NCBI RefSeq assembly: GCF_001949145.1
Contig: NW_019091427.1
Span: 394,433-416,990, forward strand
Reading direction: 5' to 3'
Origin: Acanthaster planci
Lineage: Eukaryota > Echinodermata > Asteroidea > Valvatida > Acanthasteridae
Length of the DNA stretch: 22,558 nucleotides
Shown here: positions 1 to 10,800 of the stretch, in pieces
Position numbering within the stretch: the first letter of the stretch is position 1
How the letters are laid out: each line of letters begins with the position of its first letter
Made by a program: the position numbers and the translations under genes
Notes under the pieces: model-generated
What the model saw: the letters and a program-made list of their open reading frames with translations, nothing else
What the model was told of the DNA's origin: nothing
The model's database searches: none

Positions 1-200
1 CAATGTAGAAACTTTGGATCAAAGCATATTATACATAAAATATAGCCACCAGTGTACATGGAAATCCCCTTAATACATTCGCAGTATCAGGAAGTATAAG
101 TACTCTTATTTTCATGTAGGTCACTGACAACACAAGGGAAGCGATACATACTGGAAGAAATCGGCTCAGACTGAATGCAGTCAGCAGATCGACAAGAAGC
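1..200 (+). other. Upstream/5' region of the ML-domain gene
   Basis: There is a plausible splice acceptor (a T-rich stretch ending in TAG at 117-119). It is followed by open sequence in the same frame as the ML-protein ATG at 201. The TAG at 117-119 closes the frame just upstream, so nothing before 120 in this exon can be contiguous coding sequence. The 120-200 segment is therefore either 5' UTR of a spliced exon or an N-terminal extension joined to an exon outside the window. No convincing core promoter is seen in 1-117. Confidence 0.4.
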
Positions 201-3186
201 ATGGCGACAACACTGCAAATGTTGATGTTAGTGACTGCAATGGTTACACTATCCCACCAGCTAGAAAAGATGCAAGTGATGCCAAAGATTGCCTATGAGA
301 ACTGCGGTAAGTTTAACAATAAAGAACACATTCTAATCAATCAACAAGCGGCACGGAAATAGGAAAACTATCAGAATTGCTCATTGCTGGCAGATCAGAT
401 TATGTCCAGTCTCTGACAAAGATGTATTTAAGCCACCTCTGTTAACCATCGAAGGGAAGTGACCATGCGATCAGGTGAAGTTAAGAGTGAGAGACCCTTA
501 GTGAACTCTACAAAATCTGGGCCCCAAATTACTTTCAAATGTAAAAAAAAAAAGAAAAAAAAGAAAGGTTGATCAGCGGAAGAAAAGGATTGCGGCACAC
601 TATATAGTATGAAGAGAAATGAAGTTATCAACGAGAAGAGAAACATGAAGTGTAAAACCCCATTTTGGTCATCAAAGGGTTAAAGTTTGAATACCTGACA
701 CATCGCTTTATATTCATAGCAAAACACTTCCAAAATAGTCATCCGTTTTTACAAGACTAAGGTGTACATCAGACAATAAGTGTTCTGTGACAGAGATACT
801 TTTTAAAATTGTTTTCAGGTTTTTTATTCCGTGTCTAATGACCTAAAATTCCTTTGTAATTTCAGTAGTAAGTACCAACAATGCAAGTTACCGGGAATGG
901 TTTGAATCTAGGCAACTATTAATGCCCAAATCATCAAGTATACACTTTGCATTGTTACTGGCATTTCGTTGGGCACAAACACAGTATGGCAAAAGATTTG
1001 CGATTGAATCGAAAGTTGAAATATTACAGTTTAAATAGTGGTGTTTTTTGGCCAACAAAACAACCGTGCATGTGAAACACCAATCTAATCATTGGTAAGA
1101 AACTAAAAGAGTTAAAGTTATATTTATTCTATTTGACAGTCCAAAATATATTTCTGGATCTCGTGACACCTGTAAGCCTTTGATTGATTTTCTGATTAAT
1201 AGGACCACCATTCAACTTGACCATATTTCCCAACCCACCAAAAGTCAGACAAGTACTCAACCTTACCTTCGAAACTGTAGCAGGTGAGTTGGTTTACATC
1301 ATTACTCAAATTCTAAAAATTACAATGCCTGTTTACAAGATTAAACATTAGAGACAAGAAAAAAATACCTCAAAAGAATGAATATTAAAGCAAAGACCTA
1401 TTTGTACAAGCAAATAATTCACACTCACACAAAATTGAAATAGGGCAATTTTACTGCCAAAATTTCAATTCGCATAATTTGCTAAACAAACCGACACCTA
1501 TAGTGTTGGCCATGCAAAGCAAAATCCATCACCCCGAATAAAAGAATTTAAGGGTTACACCGGCATGAATTCTGCATGGTTTAGAAAAGGTCTTTGTAGG
1601 TCTGACCCCAGAATCATCCGACTGTCAAAAGATTCTGGTGTCTGTTTTTTTGCTCTCTTGCAGCTCATGATATGGTTGCTGGAGTCACAGAAGTCTACCT
1701 GAACTATTGGCCATATCACTACAAAGATGTCTACTGCGCTGATGGTAAAACAATCGATCCTAAAGGTTGCTACGTCACAAAGGGAGGTAGGTCCAACAGT
1801 GACTAGAACCTTAGACTCCTAAACTGCAATACCAATGGTTAAGGCTTCTCAGCTGTATAACTATGATACAATGTACTGACTGAACTGTACGCGGGTTACC
1901 TGTCAGAAGCCACACCCCTGGCCAAATCTCGTTGGGCCCCCCACCCACCAACCGGCTCCATCTTAAAGTTGGGTCTCAATGCACAGTCTGCAATTCAGCT
2001 CGAGATGACAACACTGACCGTGGAGTGGGGGACCTGGGGAGGGTATGGCTATTGACACGTAGCCCAACAATTTTGGCCAGGATTGTAGATACAATCCTAA
2101 GAGATGTGATTTTATGTTGACCAACTCATTGACGGAAACGANCCAATCGATAGATGTGGTTTATTACTGTTCTAACCCTAACAATCCTCAATCCTTCACC
2201 TGTTGGACGATTGGGGACTGCTAGGGTTAATTATGCAAAGGTTTCCCAAAACAGCTGTCGGGGCTCTTTAGCTTAAAAAGTTGATCAGCTGTATAGTCTA
2301 ATCTTCAGACGTTTATTATTTTGGATTTGGGGGCTGTGCCCAACGTGTATTACAACACTGTATACTCAATGTTTGCCCCGAAAACTTGAGAAAAAACCAC
2401 AAGCATACTTGTGTGGGACTCGAACCCGTGACTTCCTGCTTACTAGTGCAGACGTCTCAACCACTCGACCAATGAGCTTGCCAGTGACAGCTGGCAAGTT
2501 TAATACTATACTTAATTTAGTTTAATATTATACTTTAAATCCACAATTAATTTACATCTCCCCGGCACAAATTCATCTATTATTTATTATTATTATGTCT
2601 ATCATAGAAAAGAGAGTGATTTCTGACATCATCTGGATCGATGATAACTTCAAGGAGGTAAAAAAATTACTTTTTACACATTTTACGTTACTACAAGAAA
2701 TAAAATCTAATTGAATTTTTTCAAAAGGAATTTTTAAACCACCAGGGGCCCTGGGACTATTTTTGAACGACTATATTTTGAGTCCAACCACACACAGATC
2801 TAAGCTCTGTTCGTCAGCAGATATTTGAAAGAAAAAGTTAAAATCACTGGTGTTGACTTCTTAAATGGAATTTTCAGTGACACTTCATAGCAGGATGTCG
2901 ATTAAGTATACATATATATAAAACTGTGAAAGTTAGCAGTTTTCATTTCATTTCTCTGGAACCCCAACGCTGATTTAAGTTTTGTGACTTCTTTGCCAGA
3001 GCTGAAGTTTTGAATACATTACTCTAACAATACATCTATTTGACACATGAAAAGTCTTCATTTCAGAAGTAACCTGCTGTACAATCTTAATTTTTTTCTT
3101 ACTTTCAGATGGACTATAAAGGAAACGCAACCATCCGTAATGAGAGAGATGAGCTGATGATCTGCATTAGGGCTTGGATGGAATAA
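201..3186 (+). CDS. Secreted ML-domain (NPC2/GM2-activator-like) lipid-binding protein, 5 exons
   Basis: Coding exons are 201-306, 1203-1283, 1664-1786, 2608-2657 and 3109-3186. All have GT-AG borders, phases join as 1,1,1,0, and the total is 145 residues. The ATG has a purine at -3 and G at +4. The N-terminus (residues about 4-18, rich in L, M, V) looks like a signal peptide. The body fits the ML fold: a YENCG motif at the start of the mature chain, a P-rich strand, then Cys-Ala-Asp-Gly, a CYVTKGE element equivalent to the family's C-P-x-x-K-G motif, and a final strand with MICI before the stop. ML proteins are small secreted or lysosomal beta-sandwiches that carry sterols, glycolipids or phospholipids. 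Only four family cysteines (ENC, VYC, GCY, MIC) are present; the pair forming the short loop disulfide in NPC2 is missing. NxT glycosylation motifs occur at NLT (twice) and NAT. The family call is from motif recognition; the ligand cannot be told. Confidence 0.8.
2173..2229. repeat. Hairpin: 21-bp inverted repeat with TAACCCTAAC-type arms
   Basis: The arms 2173-2193 and 2209-2229 are complementary at 18 of 21 positions with a 15-base spacer. They lie in intron 3 of the ML gene. The left arm resembles a stretch in FIRRM intron 9 (about 13264-13287), which suggests a dispersed repeat. Confidence 0.65.
2330..2486 (-). mobile_element. tRNA-derived SINE-like copy
   Basis: On the minus strand a tRNA-like head carries an A box (TGGTCGAGTGG, complement of 2461-2471). 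It also carries a perfect B box (GGGTTCGAGTCCC, complement of 2415-2427). The anticodon stem-loop has about eight loop bases, not seven, and no clear acceptor stem closes the cloverleaf. A non-tRNA body of about 80 bases follows downstream. This is what a tRNA-derived SINE looks like, not a working tRNA gene. It lies in ML intron 3. An 8-bp hairpin (CTTGCCAG/CTGGCAAG, near 2478-2499) flanks the head. The exact ends are uncertain. Confidence 0.6.
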
Positions 3187-3463
3187 AGTAGTACATGCTT
3201 AAGATAAACTTGACCAGTAAACAGGTGGCAATGGATTAATGAATCAGAAATTGGTTGGTTTTTCAGCAAGAACGGCCGGTCAGAATCAGATTTTACGGTC
3301 ATGAGCTACAAGTCAAGAGAGATAATAAACTTTTTTATCCGATTTATATTATCTATTTCCAAATCTTCCAGGGAAAGCTTATCTAATGAAACAAATCAAA
3401 AGCTGCTGCTTCTTTAATTGACTAGTTTTAATTGTATGTCCCTCACAGCTGTTCAGTAAAAAA

Positions 3464-3473
3464 AATAAATAAA
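3464..3473 (+). terminator. Overlapping AATAAA polyadenylation signals of the ML-domain gene
   Basis: Two overlapping AATAAA hexamers (3464-3469 and 3468-3473) lie about 280 bases after the stop codon. Other AATAAA hexamers occur at 3324-3329 and at 3182-3187, the last overlapping the stop codon itself. Which is used cannot be read from sequence alone. Confidence 0.45.
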
Positions 3474-5431
3474 ATTAAGCTGCGTAATTTATGCGTAACC
3501 GTTTGGTGTTAGTTGTGTGCCTCTGTAATCATTAAGCAGGTGATCTCCAAAAGCTGCTTGATAGATAAAACCTTTGCAAAACTTCATACTAAAATCAAAA
3601 TCATAACTTAAATGTGTTCTGAGCTCTAAAGCGCCCATCTTACAGTAACAACATCTTGTTCTAATTTTAATTAATATTGATTTATGAGTGTTTTGGGAAT
3701 TCTGTATTTACCTGTTCATGTACGACTTTACCAATTGCTACTGCTATTGCATCGCAAAAGCAACTGGTAATTTTTTACTCACTTTTGCTCTAAATTGGTG
3801 TAGATAAGAACATCCCAACTTCTCGTCACAAGGTACTCAACAGTTGGGTAAATCTTTTGGAAAATGACCAGTTAAGTTTTATATTAAACACGACCAACAT
3901 TTGATATTTACAAGTAGCTACAGTATGCCAACCTTTTATGCCCTTTTTTATCACTCCGAAGTGTCCTTTAATTTGTTGAGTTTATTCAGTTCAATTCATT
4001 CCAAAGTGGAGGCTCAAGAACTAAGAACGCACAGTTCACAGTTGTTACTGATATTAAATCATGTAGGATGAGCAGGAAACTTAATGATCATGCATGGCAC
4101 TTTGGTTTGCTGATCTCGCTGCAGGTTTCATTTTTGTTAATGCTTGTAACTTCTTTCAGTAGGTGTCAGATGTTGTGAATCCGTAATTTATACATCTTGT
4201 ATTGAACAATTCTCTAGTTCGACTGACAAAAAAAATGCAGATATTTCTGAAAGACAGAAGTAGTATCTCCTGATTGCTGAACGGTTTTGACAGGGTTCCT
4301 GTGACAAGATATATCTTGCCATAGTAAAGCAAGCTAGATTATCAAAACACTCCAACTCTTACTGACACGTTAATTTTCATCAGTAAAGTTTGCTGGGATG
4401 TACATGTAAAGGCACAAAGACTCCACTGCACATTAAAATAATTTGCTCATGCACAGTAAAGGATCCTTTTCCTCTCAATATTGCAAAACCTTCTTTGGCA
4501 TCACACTGAAAAAATGAACAACATTCCAACGAAAAAAGACCTGTGTAGTTTGTAGTATGATCTCCTTGACAGGGTGACGTCGTTATAAGGTCCGCCTGAT
4601 TGGCTGTTTACACATGCACATAATCACATCCAAATAATAATGTCAAAAAAAATTTGTAATTCTTGTCCGGGTAGAGCAAATTGCTTAATTACGTCAGTCT
4701 TGAGACCCAATTTACCCTAAACGTCACGATTGTATCCAAGAATTGATCCCTGTTTAGGCAAAAAAAAAATCTTCGGTTTCTGGTCACTGTGCCCGTCGCC
4801 TTAGACCTGCACGTCGGCAAAACAAAGAATTTTTTTATTTTGCATAAAACGATTTCCAAAAGCCGCCAAATTTACTTGATCAGCAGGAATTCTGCTATGG
4901 TGCAATTTTAACATGTTTTTAATAGGTGGGGTTGAGTAATCTGTACGGTAAAGGAATCCCCCTAGGCCTCCATACATTTCAGTCAATCTTATCAGATGAC
5001 GTCATTCGTGTATCTTTACATGAAGGCCATGTCCGAATCAATTGGCTGCAGCTTGATATTACGTATGATTCTAGGGAAACTGGCCGTGGATGCTTTCAAA
5101 TACTCAATGTAATTTCCGGCCGTAGCCAATTGATTCGCACCCGGGCACACGTACATCTGTGAACCAGACAAACGAAGTGGTCTTGCGTCCTGCATAAGTA
5201 CACAAATTGAAAATGCTTTTAAGCAACAAACCGAGAAGAGCCAGTCTGTTTCAGTGTCGGCGAGGCAGTGGTGGTACATATGCATGCAGTGGCAATGGAC
5301 ATGCATCGCGTTATGACAACCAGACACGTAACAACTCATGCATCATTGATCGTCACTTGCCAAGAACAAAGGTAGATTAGAGTGAGAGGAGATTTTATTT
5401 TCTGAGCTGAATTTTTTCTCCAGTTTATTAA
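3474..5431. other. Intergenic DNA, no gene seen
   Basis: This is AT-rich sequence without an open frame that carries recognisable protein motifs or coherent splice junctions. The longest frames here (for example about 5016-5339 minus and 4926-5162 plus) overlap on opposite strands around an inverted repeat and look like chance. Confidence 0.6.
5034..5137. repeat. 14-bp perfect inverted repeat, 76-base spacer
   Basis: CGAATCAATTGGCT at 5034-5047 is the exact reverse complement of 5124-5137. Partial extra pairing occurs at both edges. It could be the ends of a small fold-back element. There is no gene in or beside it. Confidence 0.6.
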
Positions 5432-5674
5432 ATGCAGCTTGTTTCTCATAAGCTAAAACAGAAAACAAAGTGCAGAGTATATCATTTACCTCATGAGAAT
5501 TTCATTTTCATTTTGACTCTGGAGCTGAACTATTTTTTTTTAATTTATTTTTTACATAGGCTATTTGACATGCAACTTGTTTCCTCTAAGCTAAAGCGGA
5601 AAACAATGTGCAAAGAATGTCATGTACTGCTACCTCACGAGAATTTCATTTCAAACCGGAAACTGGAGCTGAAC
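5432..5674 (+). repeat. Diverged tandem duplication (138-base offset) inside an open frame
   Basis: Two similar copies begin at 5432 (ATGCAGCTTG) and 5570 (ATGCAACTTG). The 138-base offset is a multiple of three and both copies stay open in one frame (5432-5815, 127 codons). The copies share KLK(Q/R)KT and PHENFI as encoded peptide. They differ by a 6-base in-frame indel and by several third-position changes. No known domain is recognised, there is no signal peptide and no clear splice partner. It may be a decayed exon or simply a non-coding duplication. Confidence 0.5.
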
Positions 5675-7150
5675 ATTTGTTTTTCACACGTGATTTTTCC
5701 ACGGTTGTGCTACTGTATTTTAACAAGCTCAATCCTGCCAAGAATAGAAGCCTCTTTTTTGAGTGAGATGACTGAAACCATTGCCTCTCGTCATATTTTA
5801 TGGTCTTTTTATTAATTCAAAGATGTTAATTCACACTTCTTGTAGTAACAAAGCCATGCGCTCTAAACTGTATGTGCATGTACATCAATTCTAAGGAGAA
5901 AAAAAAGAGTAAAAAAAAACCGTCACCGCACCACTTTTGGACAAAGCCCATAACCAGAAACCGGAGTCTTTTGGGAGGGGGGGCTTTATACAACTATGCT
6001 TTACATGCTCCTCAGACGAATCAGTTATCTTCTGAAGTTGTTGGGTAGGACATCTTGTTCAAATAGTGCACTTCCGCGTTTGAAAATGAGGCTGTATGTG
6101 TCAGCTTCAAATCTTAATACGATTAGACGATTGAAAGTAGGGAGTCAAGACACAAAATACGTAACGGTATGTTAAATTCAGACTTTTCAGGCTGCAAATT
6201 TTTGTGGAAAAGTCTTTCAGGATGACTCGACACGTAAAATCAAAAGAAAAAATAACGACAATTGACCGCAAACTAATGTACCTGTGATGGCCGTGTATCT
6301 TGTGCAGTGGGCGTGGTTAAAACTGAAGTGGCGTCACACATACGAACCGGATACTCCATGCACTGTGTGGACTCCGCGAGTGTGCGCGACCAAGTTCAAC
6401 ACATAACCTCGGTTTCGATGCAGATATGCACAGACGGCGCTAATGTGAAATCCCTCTATAACTTGGTCAATACAACAAGGCCAAAGATCGAGGCCACAGG
6501 CAGGCCAGGCGCGGCGATCATTGTCTAACAACAACACACGTTACATGTAGCACAGGGCCTAACGTCATGCACGTTAGTACACAAACTAGCCCATGTTGGA
6601 CGACGTCTACATTGTATTGCGACTTTCGTCCAACCTGGGCTAGTACCTAGTACCTGAGTACAAACAAATCAAACATCTGGCGCACATCGTGCAAAGTTAA
6701 ACCAAGTCAATTCACCTTGCTCCCACGTCCTGGGGAATAACAGCCTTGGTTTCCATTCTTGAGGGCATTCTACTTCAACTGCAATCTGACAAATCTTAAT
6801 TCAAAAATAAAGTGTGAAGAAAATCGAAGTTATTCTTTCGCCGTTCACCTCTGTTAAGTGGTTGGCACAATCTCTCACTGCATGCATTACACGCAGACTT
6901 TCGCGCCAAGTACGTCAGACTCCCGGGAAATATTGGGTGCTTCCATATTTCAGATAGGTGTAAAGGGGAGCATTTCTTCTCATATAAAACATTTATTGAT
7001 CACCAAACCTGAATAAAATCTAAATTTCTGATAATTTTTTACTTTTTAAAGAAAAATCATTAAGAGTAATTCAGTGTACATTTAACATTAATTTTGGAAA
7101 AAATAATTTTCTATACGGAGCCATAATTATTTTGGTATCAACCACAGACC
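5675..7150. other. Intergenic DNA upstream of FIRRM, no gene seen
   Basis: Apart from the hairpin at 6585-6644, I see nothing recognisable. Two short frames overlap on opposite strands at 6307-6537 in a locally CpG-richer patch. Neither shows family motifs. Confidence 0.55.
6585..6644. repeat. 19-bp inverted repeat (hairpin)
   Basis: Arms 6585-6603 and 6626-6644 are complementary at 18 of 19 positions with a 22-base spacer. Immediately after it GTACCTA/GTACCTG is repeated. It would form a strong stem-loop if transcribed, or it may be a fold-back remnant. No target-site duplication was recognised. Confidence 0.7.
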
Positions 7151-7154
7151 CAAC

Positions 7155-7183
7155 CCGGAAGTATTTTTAAGAAGAATGGCGGC
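7155..7183 (+). promoter_or_regulatory. Probable FIRRM core promoter: ETS site plus YY1-like element
   Basis: CCGGAAGT (7155-7162) is a consensus ETS/GABP site. ATGGCGGC (7176-7183) is the YY1 core. This ETS-YY1 pair a few bases apart is typical of TATA-less housekeeping promoters. In such promoters the YY1 element sits just downstream of the start of transcription. It lies about 630 bases before the FIRRM start codon, fitting a non-coding first exon. Assignment is by motif and position only. Confidence 0.55.
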
Positions 7184-7802
7184 TGTTACGAACGTCGATC
7201 GTGGCACTGGCAAACGAGATGACATGTAAAATGATACTGTGGATTCCACGGATAGTTGTGTTTTGAACAGCAAGGTATCACTAAATGAGGAACAGAGAGT
7301 GATCCTTTAGCCCCCTGCAAGATTTTAGACAAAATGATGGTGTTGGACTGGTGATCTGGGGGATTTGTGCTGTTGCACAACTACTGTAGCTGTAAACAGT
7401 GGTAAACAATTAACCAATGACATTAAATGCCAGGCTTTGTCTTGTCCATGACAAGATCGAGATAAAGTGGCAATAAGAGTGAATAATCATGACAAATGTT
7501 GCTTTATTATGGACCAATAATAAGGACCCATCAGTAGCTTGAGTAGCTCCAACCCTAATGCTCATGAAATCAGCATGATCAGTAGGCCTACGTTACTTAG
7601 TTCGCTTTTGCGAATTTCGCAATGACATGGCCCAGGCTGGAGTTACTCAAGCACGTCAAGCTAACTTATCAGTTCTTGAAGTAGCCAGCATTAAATATCA
7701 ATCAGTCCAGTGTTACACCCCAACCATAGCATTTTGCAGTAGTTAAGCCAGGGCCCAACACTCAGAAACTGTTTTTATTCTTTTTTAAAGTTTTGTTTTC
7801 AG
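7165..7802 (+). other. FIRRM 5' non-coding exon and 5' UTR intron, with a 17-codon uORF
   Basis: Downstream of the promoter motifs the likely leader exon ends at a GT donor, either before 7226 or before 7275 (CAAG|GTATCA). It splices to the acceptor AG at 7801-7802. The ATG inside the YY1 element opens a short upstream frame, 7176-7229, encoding MAAVTNVDRGTGKRDDM. Splicing from either donor does not connect this frame to the FIRRM frame: a TAA at 7810-7812 or the uORF stop intervenes. It would be a true uORF only if transcription starts before 7176. Confidence 0.4.
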
Positions 7803-7813
7803 AATTGTGTAAT

Positions 7814-10800
7814 ATGTCACAGACTGAGAGTCAGAGTTCCTTCTTGGAGGACATCAAGACTTGGAGTCCCGACACCTGCAGAGCACAGCTGGCTGACACT
7901 CTCCCAAAGCTCATTATATCCTTGAGTTTACAAATCTCTGTTTTGGTTGAACAAAGAGAATAGCCCAAAGTGGGATTGGAACGCGGAACCACTGAAATAC
8001 TGTACAGCTGCTGCCTTGACTGAGTTTTTTACCCTGTGTTGTCAATTTTGTTGATGTTTTTGCAAATTTCACTCTTATTTTCTTGTCAGATATCTGAAAA
8101 CCATACGTGCCACATGCACAGTCAAGCTTCATGGTATGCCTCAAGTCACCATATTAGCAAAATTGGCGATATTAGAAACTTGCATTTGGTATAATTCACG
8201 GAGGATACAATTTGCTATTTAATGTAAATATAAGTAACACGAATCCTGGAGAAAAATAAGAAGTTTTACAGTTTAATCAATTTAGGTGTTGAATGAGAAA
8301 TTGATGGCACTTAATTTGGGCTAAATAACTGAATGTCCTTACAATGGGAGCCACATGTGGTAGGACTTACCTCTTAAAAAAATTTATTCTAAATTTACCT
8401 TTATTGTTCATGGTTTCAGATATACTTCGGTCAAAAATGTGCCTGATTCACAGTTTTATGACACTCACTGAAAAAAGTTCCTACTCAGTGTTTATTGAAT
8501 TTCCTTGACCACACCCTTCACATTCAGTACAGTAATGGAGGGCATACAGTCACCAAGATGGCCACCCTGAAGGTCATGGTGGGATCGTTCCTTCCCTGGT
8601 TGGAGCTTGGAAATCTTGAAGAACAGTTCTTAACAAATGTTCTCCCAAAGGTTATAATTTTTTCACAAGTAAAATATGGACCACAGTTATTTAATAAATC
8701 TAAATGATTTTACAAACACTGGATCATTTTTAGGAAGTTAGTGGTCGTTTTGAATTTTATAACCTCTTGCTTATAATAAACAGCATAAACATCAACCCAT
8801 TAATTTTTCAAGTTTGTGTCTCTGGATTTATATTTTTACAGACTTGTCAACTGTTTGATGACACTTTGAAAAAGGTGTCTCCAACCATCGACAGTGTGTC
8901 AATCCAGGAAGATGGTTGCCTCCTCAAGGAGAAACTGCAGACGTTATTGCAGGTACAAATCACACGTTTCTCTCTCTCTCTCTCCCTTTGGGAGTGCAGA
9001 ACTACAATTTTGAAAAGCAACATTTGGCTGAAATCTTTAAGACCTCTGATAAAATAACCAACAAGAAGATGGAACCGAGTTTTTAAGTAGTGGCAAATAG
9101 ACGAAAACACCTTTACTGTGTCAGCATCGTTTTGGGTGAGAAAGAGAAATGTATTTTGTTAAAAACACTTTGAAACTTTACTGTACTTTAATAGCAGTGC
9201 AAAAGATGTGAATCAAATGCAGCGAAAAATTATTTCCAAATTTTATCCTATAAACAACTGTTTCACAGTGATTTGAAAAATACCCTAACTTTTTCTGACC
9301 AGTTTTGGCTGAAATGTTTATTGAGATGGAAATAGTTGGGTATATAAAGTCAGGAAATGCGACATGAAATGCCACTTACAATACAACTTTTTAAAAATTT
9401 TATTGTCCCTATCTGTAGATCATCTTGGATACGCTGGAGTGCCTTTGCTCCTGCGTGTCACACATCATGAACACTTTGTCAGGGGGCGCCCTCTCCATAG
9501 GCAAGGTGAAATCGCTGCCCTCTTCCATGTTACATATCATCCACGCGTCTTTCCATCACTGCAAAGTAAGCACTTCTGTCACAGCCAATTACTTTACAAG
9601 TTTGTGAAGTTTACATTAACAACTCCCCAAACTTCAAACAAAATCCCACTGTATTCAATGTAGCCCTGCTGAAAATGTCCAATTCATTTACCTATTGAGA
9701 CTAAGTCACTTACCCTTTGGATCCAATTCACATACCAATTGGAACCAATTCACTTACCAATTCCAAAACCGATTGCTTTTGCTTGGAATCAATTGGCATC
9801 CAATTGGGTTCAATTTGTTCAAATAGTAAATTGGGACCTTTTTGCAGTTGGACCATTTCAGACCAGTTGACACCATTTGAATGCCAATTCACAATCCAAT
9901 TGTAGCCAACCGAAGAACCAATTGAAACCATTTTAATACCAGTTCAAATCAATTGAGTCCCATTTGAAAACTCCATTTGATGGGGGAAGCTGAAAGTAAA
10001 CCAATTGGAACCAGTTGCATCCCATTTGAAATTTCCAATTGATCAAGGAAAACAAAGAGAAAGAAAGCATACCAATTGGAGCCATTTAATTCCCATTTGA
10101 AATTCCAATTGATTCGGGAAAATAAACAGCAAAGAAAAAAATGCCAATTGAATCCAATTGCGTCCCATTTGAAATCTTCAGTTGATGGGGGAAAACAATA
10201 GGAGAGAAAACATACCAACTGAAACCAATTGAGCACCAATTGATTACCAATTGGACCCAATTCATTCTAATTAAATCCAATTCAAAAATCAGTTGGTTTG
10301 AATAGGCCATATTTAGTAGGGAGCACAGCTGATTTTGCTAAATCGTTGGGTTTTTCACCAGGATAGTACCACCATATACGGCGATCATTTTTCCCTGGTG
10401 TCTGAGATCCTGTCTTCCCTCTTCAAGAAGGCGTACAGTCTGCAGAAGTCCCTGACCGTTCTCCTGGAGGCGGTTCATCTGACGTCAGAGGATGGGGACG
10501 AATGCATTGAGGTCATGGCCCAGGGTGAGTTGTCATGTTTTCCTGTACCTAGAAACCCTTTTACGGAAGATCACATCTTCCGACCACATCTTCCGACCAC
10601 CTTGGATTTCTCAGCATGTGTGGATTTAGAGTTTGAATACAGGATCTGAATTAGGTTTTGGGATCGGAAAATTGTATTTGGATGTCCAAATTTGTAATCA
10701 GAGCTTCCAACATGTCAAAGTCTTTTTGTCTTACATCACCGTAATAGCTAGGATGTCCAAAAGACACTCAAGCTGCTTCTAAATCTACTGGCTAAGGCTA

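Noticed and set aside
428-646. Minus-strand 72-codon hydrophobic frame
   Set aside because: The Phe-rich run comes from a poly-A tract on the plus strand inside ML intron 1.
2405-2486. tRNA gene on the minus strand
   Set aside because: A and B boxes are good, but the anticodon loop is off-size, the acceptor stem does not close and a SINE-like body follows.
5016-5339. 107-codon minus frame rich in Cys and His
   Set aside because: There is no regular Cys/His spacing. It spans an inverted repeat and overlaps an open frame on the other strand.
6307-6537. Opposing 67-73 codon frames
   Set aside because: Both strands are open over the same bases, and there are no motifs, splice context or signal peptide.
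7926-8527. Conventional GT-AG splicing of FIRRM coding intron 1
   Set aside because: The GT near 7926 gives phase 1, which does not match any nearby AG acceptor without a stop or loss of homology.
9728-10310. Minus-strand open frames encoding a repetitive W/N/G-rich peptide
   Set aside because: They read through the CCAATTG satellite inside a FIRRM intron; the peptide repeat only mirrors the DNA repeat.
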